A DNA stretch of 64,000 nucleotides, from positions 62,001-126,000 of the forward strand of contig NZ_BCUG01000004.1 of NCBI RefSeq assembly GCF_001591165.1, in the 5' to 3' direction. A program made the translations under genes and the position numbers. Positions 9,239 to 18,014 of the stretch are shown here, piece after piece (within the stretch, counting starts at the first letter, position 1; every line of letters starts with the position of its first letter). The notes beneath the pieces were generated by a model. That model ran no database searches. It saw only the letters and a list, made by a program, of their open reading frames with translations, and was not told the DNA's origin. This DNA comes from Thauera butanivorans NBRC 103042. Lineage in GTDB: Bacteria > Pseudomonadota > Gammaproteobacteria > Burkholderiales > Rhodocyclaceae.

Positions 9239-9532
9239 TCACAAGTGTTGGCCTGCATCCATGCGCTGGTGCAGGATGCGCACGACGTCGATGCAGCCAT
9301 CGTCCAGCGTGCGAAAGAACAGTACATGTGCGCCCGTGAGCTGCTTGCGGTAGCCGTGGCGGATGTGGCTGGCGTCCTGGCCGCGTTGCCGGCGGCTGGC
9401 CAGCGCTTTGCAAGCGTCGCGGATGTTGCCGATATAGCGCTCGGCCTGCTCGACGCCCCAATGCTCGGCGGTGTAGTCCCAGATACCGGAGAGGTCAGCC
9501 ACCGCCTTGCGGGAAAGCCGATAGCCACTCAT
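9239..9532 (-). CDS. parE: ParE/RelE-family toxin
   Basis: A 97-residue protein of the RelE/ParE fold, with the family pattern YRLSRKAVADLSGIWDYTAEHWG at the N-terminus and YRKQLTGAHVLFFRTLDDGCIDVVRILHQRMD at the C-terminus. ParE toxins typically poison DNA gyrase. The ATG overlaps the antitoxin stop by 4 bp (9529-9532), the normal antitoxin-first operon. The pair sits next to receptor-gene debris, consistent with an acquired module. ParE rather than RelE is inferred from pairing with a ParD-type antitoxin. Confidence 0.9.
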   Translation of the reverse strand: MSGYRLSRKAVADLSGIWDYTAEHWGVEQAERYIGNIRDACKALASRRQRGQDASHIRHGYRKQLTGAHVLFFRTLDDGCIDVVRILHQRMDAGQHL

Positions 9533-9786
9533 GCAGAGGCTTTCCGCCCGGCCTGGGCGCGTTTGGCCTGGATGAATTCGTCGAAGTCGAAGCCGGTCGC
9601 CGGGCCGCTGCGCTCGCCTTCTTCGAGCGCGTGGCGCAGGGCACTCAGGCGCATTTCCTGCTCTTCGAGCAGGCGCAGCCCAGCACGCACGACTTCGCTG
9701 GCCGAGCCGTACCGGCCATGGGCAAGCTGCTGCTCAATGAAGCTGCCAAAGTGCTCTCCCAGCGAGATGGAGGTGTTCTTGGTCAT
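9529..9786 (-). CDS. parD: ParD-family antitoxin
   Basis: An 85-residue antitoxin with an N-terminal ribbon-helix-helix (MTKNTSISLGEHFGSFIEQQLAHGRYGSASEVVRAGLRLLEE) and a charged, probably flexible C-terminus that would wrap the toxin. An upstream in-frame start exists, but the Met at 9786 gives the canonical ParD N-terminus. It is the first gene of the parDE operon and is expected to repress its own promoter, which would lie in 9787-9834 against the end of metR. Confidence 0.9.
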   Translation of the reverse strand: MTKNTSISLGEHFGSFIEQQLAHGRYGSASEVVRAGLRLLEEQEMRLSALRHALEEGERSGPATGFDFDEFIQAKRAQAGRKASA

Positions 9787-9834
9787 GGCGTGTCTCCGGG
9801 TGGGATGGAATCTCAGATTACCACCCAATCGTAT

Positions 9835-10785
9835 TCATTGGTATTTCCTGCCTGTAAGTAAAGCAGCTTGTGGGTGCGTGCAGTGAGCATGGATATCGCG
9901 GTGCGCCCGCGCCATCTCGATGAAGGCGCGCAGGTAATCGATGTCGCCGTCCGCCTCGCGGTAGCCGAGGAAGATCTGCTTGTCCACGCCCTGCGGCCCC
10001 AGCTTCACCGGAACCACGCCGAAGCGTTCCGCATTTTCTTCCACCAGCCAGCGCGGCAGCGCGGCCACGCCGCGGCCGCTGGCGACCATCTGCAGCATGA
10101 TGTCGGTGGTCTCGATCGGCTTGTGCCGCTTCGGCGAGATGCCCGCCGGGGTGAGGAAGCGGGTGTAGATGTCCAGCCGGTCCAGGCTCACCGGATAGGT
10201 GATCAGCGTTTCATCCGAGAGCTGTTCGGGGTCCACATGGCTGGCACTGGCCAGCGCATGCGCGCAGCCGACCACCAGCACCTGTTCGTAGTCGAACACC
10301 GGCTCGAAGACCAGCCCGTTCTTGTGCAGCGGGTCCGGCGTGACCAGCAGGTCGATCTCGTAGCCGAACAGCGCACCGATGCCGCCGAACTGGAATTTCT
10401 GCTTCACATCCACGTCCACCGCCGGCCACGCGGCCAGGTAGGGCGAGACGATCTTCAGCAGCCACTGGTAGCAGGGATGGCATTCCATGCCGATGCGCAG
10501 CGCGCCACGCTCACCCTGAGCGAACTGGCGCAGACGCTCTTCCGCCAGCACGAGCTGCGGCAGCAGGCGCTGGGCTACCGCCAGCAGGTACTCGCCGGCC
10601 TGCGTAGGCCGCAAGCTGCGCCCTTCGCGGTGCCAGATCGCGGTGCCGAGTTGATCTTCCAGCTTGCGCACGGTGTGGCTCAGCGCCGACTGGGTGACGT
10701 GCAGCTTCTCGGCGGCGGCGGTCAGCGAGCCGTACTGATCGACGGCGCAGACGATTTCCAGATGGGTGCGTTCCAGGATGGGCAT
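9835..10785 (-). CDS. metR: LysR-type regulator of methionine biosynthesis
   Basis: A 316-residue LysR protein. The N-terminal winged helix-turn-helix reads LEIVCAVDQYGSLTAAAEKLHVTQSALSHTVRKLEDQLG, with the MetR-like start MPILERTHLEIV. The effector domain shows the MetR pattern (ECHPCYQWLLKIVSPYL, IDLLVTPDPLHKNGLVFEPVFDYE). It is divergently transcribed from metE, the classical MetR-metE arrangement, in which MetR with homocysteine activates metE. The 104-bp shared promoter region carries palindromes fitting LysR control. Confidence 0.94.
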   Translation of the reverse strand: MPILERTHLEIVCAVDQYGSLTAAAEKLHVTQSALSHTVRKLEDQLGTAIWHREGRSLRPTQAGEYLLAVAQRLLPQLVLAEERLRQFAQGERGALRIGMECHPCYQWLLKIVSPYLAAWPAVDVDVKQKFQFGGIGALFGYEIDLLVTPDPLHKNGLVFEPVFDYEQVLVVGCAHALASASHVDPEQLSDETLITYPVSLDRLDIYTRFLTPAGISPKRHKPIETTDIMLQMVASGRGVAALPRWLVEENAERFGVVPVKLGPQGVDKQIFLGYREADGDIDYLRAFIEMARAHRDIHAHCTHPQAALLTGRKYQ

Positions 10786-10801
10786 GTCATTGCGTGAACA
10801 A

Positions 10802-10842
10802 CATTAATCGATTAATGAAACAATACCATTTTTATTCATGAA
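10802..10842. promoter_or_regulatory. Shared metR/metE control region with palindromes
   Basis: Between the divergent genes lies a perfect 16-bp palindrome, CATTAATCGATTAATG (10802-10817), and a second small palindrome, TTCATGAA (10835-10842), in an A/T-rich stretch. Both resemble LysR-type operators, the second being close to the TGAA/TTCA MetR half-sites. MetR binding here is inferred from position. Confidence 0.55.
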
Positions 10843-10889
10843 CGAGGCGTCATAGGATTGGGCCACTACCAACCCGTATCCGCACTCCC

Positions 10890-13181
10890 ATGGCACTCAC
10901 ACACAACCTCGGCTTTCCGCGCATCGGCGCAAAACGCGAACTGAAATTCGCCCTCGAATCCTACTGGAAGGGCGAATCGTCCCGCGACGAACTGAAGGCG
11001 ACCGGCGCCAGCCTGAGCCAGCGCCACTGGAACGACCAGGCCGGCCTCGACCTGGTGCCGGTAGGCGATTTCTCGTTCTACGACCAGATCCTCGACACCA
11101 GCTTCATGCTCGGCAACCTGCCCGAGCGCGTGCAGGGCTTCCACGGCGACGTGCTGGACAACTACTTCCGCGTCGCCCGAGGCCGCTCTGCCCAGTCGGC
11201 GGAAGAACATGCCGATTGCTGCGGCGGCGTGGCCGCCGGCGAGATGACCAAGTGGTTCGACACCAACTACCACTACATCGTCCCGGAATTCACCACCGCC
11301 ACCGAGTTCCGCCTGGACGCCTCGCGCCTGCTGGAGCAACTCGCCGAAGCCAGGGCGCAGGGCGTGCGCACCAAGCCGGTGATCGTCGGCCCCGTCACCT
11401 ATCTCGCCATCGGCAAGGCCAAGGACGACTCCGACCGCCTCGCGCTGCTGCCGCGCCTGCTGCCGGTGTATGCCGAGCTGCTGGAGACGCTGGCCGCGCA
11501 GGGCATCGAATGGGTGCAGATCGACGAGCCCATCCTGGTCACCGAGTTGGACGCTGACTGGCAGCATGCCTTCACCACCGCCTACCACCAGTTGAAGAGC
11601 TGCCGCGTCAAGCTGCTGCTGGCGACCTATTTCGGCCAGTTGGCGGAGAACCTGTACCTCGCGGCCAACCTGCCGGTGGCCGGGCTGCATGTGGATGCGA
11701 TCAACGGGCGCGACGACGTGCTGCCGCTGATCGGCCTGCTGCCCTCGCACAAGGTGCTGTCGCTCGGCGTGATCAACGGCCGCAACATCTGGAAGACCGA
11801 CCTGACTGCCGTGCTCGACTGGCTGGAACCCATCGCCGAGCGCCTTGGCGAACGCCTGTGGCTCGCGCCCTCGTGCTCGCTGCTGCACGTGCCGGTGGAT
11901 CTCGCCAGCGAACAGAAGCTGGACCCCGAGCTGAAGTCCTGGCTCGCCTTCGCGCTGCAGAAGCTCGACGAGTTGAAGGTGCTCGCCACCGCGCTGCGCG
12001 AAGGCCGCGCGGCGGTGGCCGGCGAACTGGCGGCCAACAAGGCCGACCTGGACGCCCGCCGCGCCTCGCCCCGGGTGCACAACCCCAAGGTGCGCAGCGC
12101 GGTGGCCTGCATCGTTCCCCACCTGGGCATGCGCGAAAGCAGCTACGCGCGGCGCACGCCCAAGCAGGCCGCGCTGCTCAAACTGCCGAAGTTTCCCACC
12201 ACCACCATCGGCTCCTTCCCGCAGACCGCGGAAATCCGCCAGGCACGCGCCGACTACAAGGCCGGACGCATCGGCGCCACGGCCTACCGCCAGGCCATGC
12301 AGGCGGAAATCGAGCGCAGCGTGCGCGAACAGGAAAAGCTGGGGCTGGACGTGCTGGTGCACGGCGAGGCCGAGCGCAACGACATGGTGGAATACTTCGG
12401 CGAGCAGCTCGACGGCTACGCCTTCAGCCAGTTCGGCTGGGTGCAGTCCTACGGCTCGCGCTGCGTCAAGCCGCCCATCCTGTTCGGCGACATCAGCCGC
12501 CCGCGGCCGATGACGGTGGAGTGGATCACCTACGCGCAGTCGCTTACCGGCAAGCCGATGAAGGGCATGCTGACCGGCCCGGTGACCATCCTCAACTGGT
12601 CCTTCGTGCGCGACGACCAGCCGCGTTCGGAATCGTGCAAGCAGCTTGCCCTGGCGATCCGCGAGGAAGTGCTGGACCTGGAAAAGGCCGGCGTGCGCGT
12701 GATCCAGATCGACGAGGCCGCGCTGCGCGAAGGCCTGCCGCTGCGCCGCGCGCAGTGGAAGGAATACCTCGACTGGGCGATCGAGTGCTTCCGCATCGCC
12801 GCCAACGGCGTGCGCGACGAAACGCAGATCCACACCCACATGTGCTATTCGGAGTTCAACGACATCATCGAGGCCATCGCCGGCATGGACGCCGACGTGA
12901 TCACCATCGAGACCTCGCGCTCGGACATGGAGCTGCTCGACGCCTTCGACGACTTCAAGTACCCCAACGAGATCGGGCCCGGCGTGTACGACATCCATTC
13001 GCCGAACATCCCGAGCACCGCGCACATCGTCGACCTGATGAAGAAGGCGGCCGAGCGCATCCCCGCCGAGCGCCTGTGGGTCAATCCCGACTGCGGCCTG
13101 AAGACCCGCCAGTGGGGTGAAGTCATCCCGGCGCTGGCCAACATGGTGGAGGCAGCGAAGACCTTGCGCGCCGCCGCCTGA
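10890..13181 (+). CDS. metE: Cobalamin-independent methionine synthase
   Basis: A 763-residue MetE of full family length. It transfers the methyl group of 5-methyltetrahydropteroyl-triglutamate to homocysteine without B12. The N-terminal half begins with [19 protein letters not shown]; the catalytic C-terminal half has [14 protein letters not shown]. The zinc ligands are in the expected places: His650 and Cys652 in HTHMCYSEF and Cys735 in NPDCGLKTR. It is read divergently from metR and followed by strong hairpins, so it is probably monocistronic and controlled by MetR. Confidence 0.97.
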   Translation: MALTHNLGFPRIGAKRELKFALESYWKGESSRDELKATGASLSQRHWNDQAGLDLVPVGDFSFYDQILDTSFMLGNLPERVQGFHGDVLDNYFRVARGRSAQSAEEHADCCGGVAAGEMTKWFDTNYHYIVPEFTTATEFRLDASRLLEQLAEARAQGVRTKPVIVGPVTYLAIGKAKDDSDRLALLPRLLPVYAELLETLAAQGIEWVQIDEPILVTELDADWQHAFTTAYHQLKSCRVKLLLATYFGQLAENLYLAANLPVAGLHVDAINGRDDVLPLIGLLPSHKVLSLGVINGRNIWKTDLTAVLDWLEPIAERLGERLWLAPSCSLLHVPVDLASEQKLDPELKSWLAFALQKLDELKVLATALREGRAAVAGELAANKADLDARRASPRVHNPKVRSAVACIVPHLGMRESSYARRTPKQAALLKLPKFPTTTIGSFPQTAEIRQARADYKAGRIGATAYRQAMQAEIERSVREQEKLGLDVLVHGEAERNDMVEYFGEQLDGYAFSQFGWVQSYGSRCVKPPILFGDISRPRPMTVEWITYAQSLTGKPMKGMLTGPVTILNWSFVRDDQPRSESCKQLALAIREEVLDLEKAGVRVIQIDEAALREGLPLRRAQWKEYLDWAIECFRIAANGVRDETQIHTHMCYSEFNDIIEAIAGMDADVITIETSRSDMELLDAFDDFKYPNEIGPGVYDIHSPNIPSTAHIVDLMKKAAERIPAERLWVNPDCGLKTRQWGEVIPALANMVEAAKTLRAAA

Positions 13182-13203
13182 GCAGGCACTTTCTGCCCGG
13201 CAT

Positions 13204-13267
13204 GGCAGGGTCGAGGCCCTGCCCCAGCTCAGCAGCCCCCTGTCGCCATGCCACCAGGGGGCTGCTG
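13204..13267 (+). terminator. Hairpins after metE
   Basis: Two stem-loops follow the metE stop. GGCAGGG/CCCTGCC (13204-13223) has a 6-nt loop, and CAGCAGCCCCCTG/CAGGGGGCTGCTG (13230-13267) is a perfect 13-bp stem with a 12-nt loop. A short T-containing stretch follows. It is probably a terminator between metE and the convergent LysR gene. Confidence 0.6.
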
Positions 13268-13324
13268 GGTTCTGTTCTTCCAGCGTCGGCGACACGGGCC
13301 ACATGCCCATGGACCGACAAGAGC

Positions 13325-14194
13325 TCAGGCTGATTCGGAAATCCTGAGCGTCCTGATCAGAAGCTCATGAAGGCTATCCACGGCCTTCGAGCCGCGCGAA
13401 GCCCTGCTCCGGTACACCGACACTTCCATCGGCTCCAGTGGCCCCAGCCCATGCGCACTGCCCAGGATTTCCAGATGGGGCGGTGCGCTGCAGCGGGTCA
13501 GCACGGCGACGGCCAGCCCGCTCTCGACGGCGGCGATCTGCCCGGCCAGGCTCGAGCTGTTGTAGACCACCCTGTAGCGGCGCCCCTGCAGACCCAATGA
13601 ATTGATGGCGCTGCGCCTTGCAAGGCTGGTGTTCTCATAGACCGCGATGGGCAGCGGATCACGCCGCCACGCATCGAACTGGGGCGCTCCCACCCACACC
13701 ATCGGTTCGTGAAACAGCAAGGTGCCGCGCCGGGCATGGTCCCGCGAAATCAGCGCCAGATCCAGGTCGCCCCTTTCGACGCGGGGAATCAGGGATGTCG
13801 ACTGCTCGCAATCCAGCTCGATTTCCACGTTGCCGTGCCTGGGCGCGAAGCGCTTGAGGACAGGCGTCAGGTAGGTGGCGGCGTAATCGTCCGGAACCCC
13901 GAGTCGAACACGGCCTGCCAGCTCCTCGCCATGAAAGGCCGCCTGCGCCTCCGCGTGCAGGTCGAGGATACGCCGTGCGTAACCCAGCAGGACTTGCCCG
14001 TCGGGCGTCAGCTGGTGCTGCCGCGGGCCGCGCACCAGCAGTTGCCGCCCCACCGCGGCCTCCAGCTTCTTGAGCTGCATGCTCGCCGCCGACTGCGAGC
14101 GATGCAGTTCCGGCGCGGCGCCGGACAACGAACCGGCATCCACCACCGCGACGAAGCACTTGAGCCAATCGACCTGCAGATCCGGGTAATTCAT
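13325..14194 (-). CDS. LysR-family transcriptional regulator
   Basis: A 289-residue LysR regulator with N-terminal helix-turn-helix LKCFVAVVDAGSLSGAAPELHRSQSAASMQLKKLEAAVG and an effector-binding domain beginning VRLGVPDDYAATYLTPVLKRF. The first Asp-Tyr-Ala pocket residues are of the DhcR/NodD-like type often seen with small-molecule exporters. It is divergent from azlCD, 174 bp away, which makes it the likely regulator of that branched-chain amino acid exporter. The effector cannot be read from the sequence. Confidence 0.88.
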   Translation of the reverse strand: MNYPDLQVDWLKCFVAVVDAGSLSGAAPELHRSQSAASMQLKKLEAAVGRQLLVRGPRQHQLTPDGQVLLGYARRILDLHAEAQAAFHGEELAGRVRLGVPDDYAATYLTPVLKRFAPRHGNVEIELDCEQSTSLIPRVERGDLDLALISRDHARRGTLLFHEPMVWVGAPQFDAWRRDPLPIAVYENTSLARRSAINSLGLQGRRYRVVYNSSSLAGQIAAVESGLAVAVLTRCSAPPHLEILGSAHGLGPLEPMEVSVYRSRASRGSKAVDSLHELLIRTLRISESA

Positions 14195-14368
14195 GGCGCC
14201 TTCATGTATTCGATTTACGGATGGTAGGTAGCAGAATTATGCGCTTTTCGTCATTTACTGTCTGGCGCATCCTTCCGGCCTGCATGCCCTTCCGGCCACG
14301 CCGGCCATCGCACGCAATCGATGTTTTCGCTCGGAACGGCGACAGCTACAGGTGAAGGAGACCGGACT

Positions 14369-15079
14369 TTGACAAGCAAGCCTGCAACGGCATACGCGCT
14401 CGATCGCCACGAGGTATGGCTTGGCTTCAAGCAGTTGCTGCCCATTTCCCTTTTCGTCGTCATCTTTGGCCTGGCATTCGGGCTTGCAGCCACGCAGTCG
14501 GGACTGGATGGCGCTTCGATCGTCATCATGAGCACGCTGGTCTTTGCCGGCGCTTCGCAGTTCGCCGCGCTGGACTTGTGGGGCGCGCAAGTGCCGTTGA
14601 TCCCGCTGGCCATCACTGTCTTCGCCGTCAACGCCCGCCACCTGCTGATGGGGGCCACGCTTTATCCGTGGCTTCGCCATCTGCCGCCCGCAAGGCGCTA
14701 CGGCGTGATGCTCGTCGTCACCGACGCCAGCTGGGCCATGTCCATACAGGCATTCGGCCGCGGCGAATCGGGCATGGGGCTGTTGCTGGGCGGCGGCATT
14801 GCCCTCTGGCTGGCCTGGATACTGGGTTCCTGGCTGGGCCTCCATTTCGGCAATGCCATTCATGACCCGGTGAGCCTGGGGCTGGACATGGTGATGGGCT
14901 GTTTCATGCTGGCGATGGCGATCAGCGGGCCGAAGAACCTGCGCATGTTCGCGATATGGACAGTGGCGGCCTGCTCGTCACTGCTGGCCTACTGGTATCT
15001 GCCGGAAAACAGCCATGTCGTCGTGGGCGCATTGGCGGGCGGCGTGCTGGGCGCAGTCTGGATGGAGAAAAAGCCGTGA
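14369..15079 (+). CDS. azlC: AzlC-family branched-chain amino acid exporter, large subunit
   Basis: About 236 residues with multiple hydrophobic segments and the AzlC pattern (ISLFVVIFGLAFGLAATQSGL, MSTLVFAGASQFAALDLWG, FAVNARHLLMGATLYPWL). In this family AzlC and AzlD together form an inner-membrane exporter of branched-chain amino acids. TTG at 14369 is preferred because GAAGGAG lies 8 bp upstream. An in-frame ATG at 14321 gives a 16-residue extension with no ribosome site. The stop overlaps the azlD start by 4 bp. Confidence 0.9.
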   Translation: MTSKPATAYALDRHEVWLGFKQLLPISLFVVIFGLAFGLAATQSGLDGASIVIMSTLVFAGASQFAALDLWGAQVPLIPLAITVFAVNARHLLMGATLYPWLRHLPPARRYGVMLVVTDASWAMSIQAFGRGESGMGLLLGGGIALWLAWILGSWLGLHFGNAIHDPVSLGLDMVMGCFMLAMAISGPKNLRMFAIWTVAACSSLLAYWYLPENSHVVVGALAGGVLGAVWMEKKP

Positions 15080-15387
15080 GCATCGAAACGTCGGCCATCG
15101 GCACGCTGATCATCATTCTGGTCATGGCGGGGGTGACGCTGGCCACCCGCTGGGGCGGGATTTTCGTCATGTCCTTCGTCCCCATCGGCCGCAGGGTCCA
15201 ACAGTTCATCGGCGCCATGTCCGGCTCGGTACTGGTGGCGCTTCTGGCACCGCTGGCGGTGAATGGCGACGGTGGCGCGCGGCTGGCGCTGCTGGCCACC
15301 GCCGCCACGATGTTGCTGCTGAAGCAGCCCCTGCCCGCGATCGCTGCCGGCATCGCCACGGCGGCCTTGTCCAGGCAGCTTTTGTAG
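15076..15387 (+). CDS. azlD: AzlD-family exporter, small subunit
   Basis: A 103-residue very hydrophobic protein (IGTLIIILVMAGVTLATRWGGIF ... FIGAMSGSVLVALLAPLAV ... MLLLKQPLPAIAAGIATAAL) matching AzlD in length and three to four membrane segments. It starts at GTG 15076, overlapping the azlC stop. It partners AzlC in branched-chain amino acid export. The divergent LysR gene is the probable regulator. Confidence 0.88.
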   Translation: MSIETSAIGTLIIILVMAGVTLATRWGGIFVMSFVPIGRRVQQFIGAMSGSVLVALLAPLAVNGDGGARLALLATAATMLLLKQPLPAIAAGIATAALSRQLL

Positions 15388-15554
15388 GAGCGCCGCGACG
15401 GCGATCGCGCTGTCCGAACTTGCCGCAGCGCCCTTGCCGATCCTTTCCGTCGCCTGGAATGCTTGCCCGGCAGGAAAGCGAGGCCGAGAATCTCCTTGTC
15501 CGCATCGGGCAAGACTCGGAAACGCGCCACACCTGCACTCCAAGGAGACACACG

Positions 15555-16598
15555 ATGTCCTCCACGAACCATGACTCCCGGCCCGGGCAGATGCTCCCGA
15601 ACCTGCCGGAACGCATGCGCGCGATGGTGCTCGAACGTCCTTTCGAGCCCTTGAAGGCCGTCGAACTGCCACGCCCCGTGCCGCAGGCCGGCCAGGTTCT
15701 GCTCGAAGTCGAAGCCTGCGGCGTCTGCCGCACCGATCTGCACCTGATCGACGGCGAACTGCCCGACCCCGTACTGCCGATGATTCCCGGCCACGAGATC
15801 GTCGGCCGCGTGGCCGCCATCGGCAGCGGCGTGCAGGGCATCCGCCTCGGCCAGCGCATGGGCGTGCCCTGGCTGGGCTGGACCTGCGGCCACTGCAGCT
15901 ACTGCGGCAGCCAGCGCGAGAACCTGTGCGACGAGGCCCGCTTCACCGGCTATCAGATCCACGGCGGCTATGCGCAATTCACCCTGGCCGATGCGCGCTA
16001 CTGCTTTCCGCTCGACGACGCGATCGATGCCGCCGCGGCCGCGCCGCTGCTGTGCGCCGGCCTGATCGGCTACCGGGCGCTGGCGATGGCCGGCGACGCG
16101 CGGCGGCTGGGCATCTACGGCTTCGGCGCGGCCGCCCACATCATCTGCCAGGTCGCCGTCTGGCAGGGGCGCGAAGTCCATGCCTTCACCCGCCGCGACG
16201 ACACAGCCAGCCGCGACTTTGCGCGGACGCTCGGCGCCTGCTGGGCCGGTGCATCGGACGAGCTGCCGCCGCAGCCGCTGGACGCCGCGCTGATCTTCGC
16301 CCCGGCGGGCGAACTGGTGCCGGCCGCGCTGCGGGCACTGGGCAAGGGCGGCAGCGTGGTCTGCGCAGGCATCCACATGAGCGACATCCCCTCCTTTCCC
16401 TACGACATCCTGTGGGGCGAACGCCGCATCATGTCGGTCGCCAACCTGACCCGGCGCGACGGCGACGAATTCCTCGCCCTCGCCGCCCGTGTGCCGGTGC
16501 GCACCGAAGTGACGCGCTTCGCGCTGGCCGATGCCAACGACGCCCTCGAGCGGCTGCGCCGCGGCGCGCTGCAGGGCGCGGCGGTGCTGATTCCCTGA
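15555..16598 (+). CDS. Zinc-dependent alcohol dehydrogenase family protein
   Basis: A 347-residue medium-chain dehydrogenase. The catalytic zinc site is [19 protein letters not shown] with GHEIVGRV, and the structural zinc Cys cluster reads [15 protein letters not shown]. The Rossmann segment [12 protein letters not shown] replaces the usual GxGxxG with GFGAAA, as in the AdhA/YjgB-like subgroup. It probably oxidises alcohols or reduces aldehydes with NAD(P). A GGAG ribosome site precedes the ATG. No operon partner is evident; lexA follows after 70 bp with its own SOS box, so it is read separately. Confidence 0.9.
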   Translation: MSSTNHDSRPGQMLPNLPERMRAMVLERPFEPLKAVELPRPVPQAGQVLLEVEACGVCRTDLHLIDGELPDPVLPMIPGHEIVGRVAAIGSGVQGIRLGQRMGVPWLGWTCGHCSYCGSQRENLCDEARFTGYQIHGGYAQFTLADARYCFPLDDAIDAAAAAPLLCAGLIGYRALAMAGDARRLGIYGFGAAAHIICQVAVWQGREVHAFTRRDDTASRDFARTLGACWAGASDELPPQPLDAALIFAPAGELVPAALRALGKGGSVVCAGIHMSDIPSFPYDILWGERRIMSVANLTRRDGDEFLALAARVPVRTEVTRFALADANDALERLRRGALQGAAVLIP

Positions 16599-16632
16599 AG
16601 CCGCTCCGGCCAGGCTTGCCGTTCTCCATCAA

Positions 16633-16648
16633 CTGTTTAAAATTACAG
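16633..16648. promoter_or_regulatory. LexA (SOS) box upstream of lexA
   Basis: CTGTTTAAAATTACAG is a perfect CTGT-N8-ACAG SOS box, 20 bp before the lexA start codon. It implies autorepression of lexA and damage-induced expression of the whole lexA-imuA-imuB run. Confidence 0.9.
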
Positions 16649-16668
16649 CCATCCACAAGGAGGCTGTA

Positions 16669-17277
16669 ATGAACGCCCGCAGCGAGAAGCTCACCGCCCG
16701 CCAGCAGGAAATTCTCGATTTCATCCGCGCCACCGTCGAAGGCGAAGGCCGCCCTCCCACCCGCGCCGAAGTCTGCACCGCCTTCGGCTTCCGCTCGCCC
16801 AATGCGGCCGAAACCCATCTGCGCGCGCTCGCCGCCAAGGGCGCCATCCTGCTGGAAGAAGGCCGCGCCCGCGGCATCCGCCTGGCCGAGGCGCTGGGCC
16901 TGCCGCTGGTCGGCCGCGTCGCCGCCGGCAGCCCGATCCTGGCGGCGGAGCACGTCGAAACCCGGCTCCAGCTCGACCCCGCATTGTTCTCGCCGCGCGC
17001 CGACTACCTGCTGCGCGTGCGCGGCATGAGCATGCGCGACGCCGGCATCCTCGACGGCGACCTGATCGCCGTGCATCGCAGCCCCGAGGCGCGCAACGGC
17101 CAGATCGTCGTCGCCCGGCTGGAAGACGAAGTCACCGTCAAGACGCTGCAGCGCAAGGGGCCGCTGGTCGAGCTGCTGCCCGCCAACCCCGACTTCGAAC
17201 CCATCGTCGTCGACACCCGGCGCGATCCGCTGGCCATCGAAGGCGTCATGGTCGGCCTGATCCGCCAGGATCACTGA
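16669..17277 (+). CDS. lexA: LexA repressor
   Basis: A 202-residue SOS repressor. The N-terminal winged helix reads [47 protein letters not shown]. The self-cleavage bond is Ala86-Gly87 (VAAGSP), and the Ser/Lys dyad is Ser121 ([13 protein letters not shown]) and Lys158 ([10 protein letters not shown]), matching the positions in E. coli LexA within two residues. An AAGGAGG ribosome site precedes the ATG. It heads a damage-response cassette with imuA 56 bp downstream. Confidence 0.96.
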   Translation: MNARSEKLTARQQEILDFIRATVEGEGRPPTRAEVCTAFGFRSPNAAETHLRALAAKGAILLEEGRARGIRLAEALGLPLVGRVAAGSPILAAEHVETRLQLDPALFSPRADYLLRVRGMSMRDAGILDGDLIAVHRSPEARNGQIVVARLEDEVTVKTLQRKGPLVELLPANPDFEPIVVDTRRDPLAIEGVMVGLIRQDH

Positions 17278-17333
17278 GTTTTCCCCGTCCTGTCCGCGCC
17301 TGCCGCGCATCGACGAATCACGCGGAGCACGCC

Positions 17334-18008
17334 GTGGCCCAGTTGCTCGAGAACCTGCCCGCCGGCCTCGTCTGGCAGGGCTCGCATCTGGCGCGGCCGC
17401 CCGGCGGCATCCTGCCCACCGGCTTCCCTGTGCTCGATGCGGAGTTGCCCGGCGGCGGCTGGCCGGCCGGCGCACTGATCGAACTGCTGGCCGAACACCC
17501 CGGCGTGGGCGAACTGTCCCTGCTGCTGCCGCTGATGCGCAAGGCCGGCGCCGAACGCTGGATCGCCTGCATCGCGCCGCCCTTGCTGCCCTACGCACCG
17601 GCGCTGGCCGCTGCCGGCGTGCCGCTGCAGCGCCTGCTGCTGATCCAGCCTGCCAGCGCGGCAGAAGCCTTGTGGGCCGCCCGCCAGGCGACGGCCAGCG
17701 GCGCCTGCGCCCTGGTGCTGGCCTGGCTTGCGCGGCCCGACACCGCAGCGCTGCGCCGCCTGCAACTGGCTGCCGAAGAAAGCGCCACGCCGCTGTTCCT
17801 GTTCCGCACGCGCGACATGGCCCGCCACGCCTCGCCCGCGCCGTTGCGCCTGGCCCTGGCGCCCACGACCGGGGGGCTGCGCATCGACATCCTGAAACGG
17901 CGCGGCCCGCCTGCAGCGCGCCCTGTGCTGCTGAGCTGGCTCGACGACACCGCCGCGACGAACGACGCCTGCGCCGGCACGGCACGGCGCCTCGCCCTCG
18001 TCGGCTGA
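17334..18008 (+). CDS. imuA: ImuA, translesion-synthesis-associated RecA-like protein
   Basis: A 224-residue protein of the ImuA/SulA-like family, with the opening WQGSHLARPPGGILPTGFPVLDAELPGGGWPAGALIELLAEHPGVGE, typical of these RecA-related proteins without a clear Walker A. In other bacteria ImuA works with ImuB and DnaE2 in damage-induced mutagenesis. GTG at 17334 is supported by GGAG 7 bp upstream. It lies between lexA and imuB, 6 bp from the latter. Confidence 0.88.
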   Translation: MAQLLENLPAGLVWQGSHLARPPGGILPTGFPVLDAELPGGGWPAGALIELLAEHPGVGELSLLLPLMRKAGAERWIACIAPPLLPYAPALAAAGVPLQRLLLIQPASAAEALWAARQATASGACALVLAWLARPDTAALRRLQLAAEESATPLFLFRTRDMARHASPAPLRLALAPTTGGLRIDILKRRGPPAARPVLLSWLDDTAATNDACAGTARRLALVG

Positions 18009-18014
18009 ACAAGC

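Noticed and set aside
9239-9532. HigB or YoeB type of toxin for this gene
   Set aside because: The antitoxin partner is a ParD-type ribbon-helix-helix protein and the toxin N-terminus fits ParE better.
10786-10889. Cobalamin or SAM riboswitch before metE
   Set aside because: Only 104 bp separate metR and metE, with no B12-box or SAM-aptamer features. MetR control explains the arrangement.
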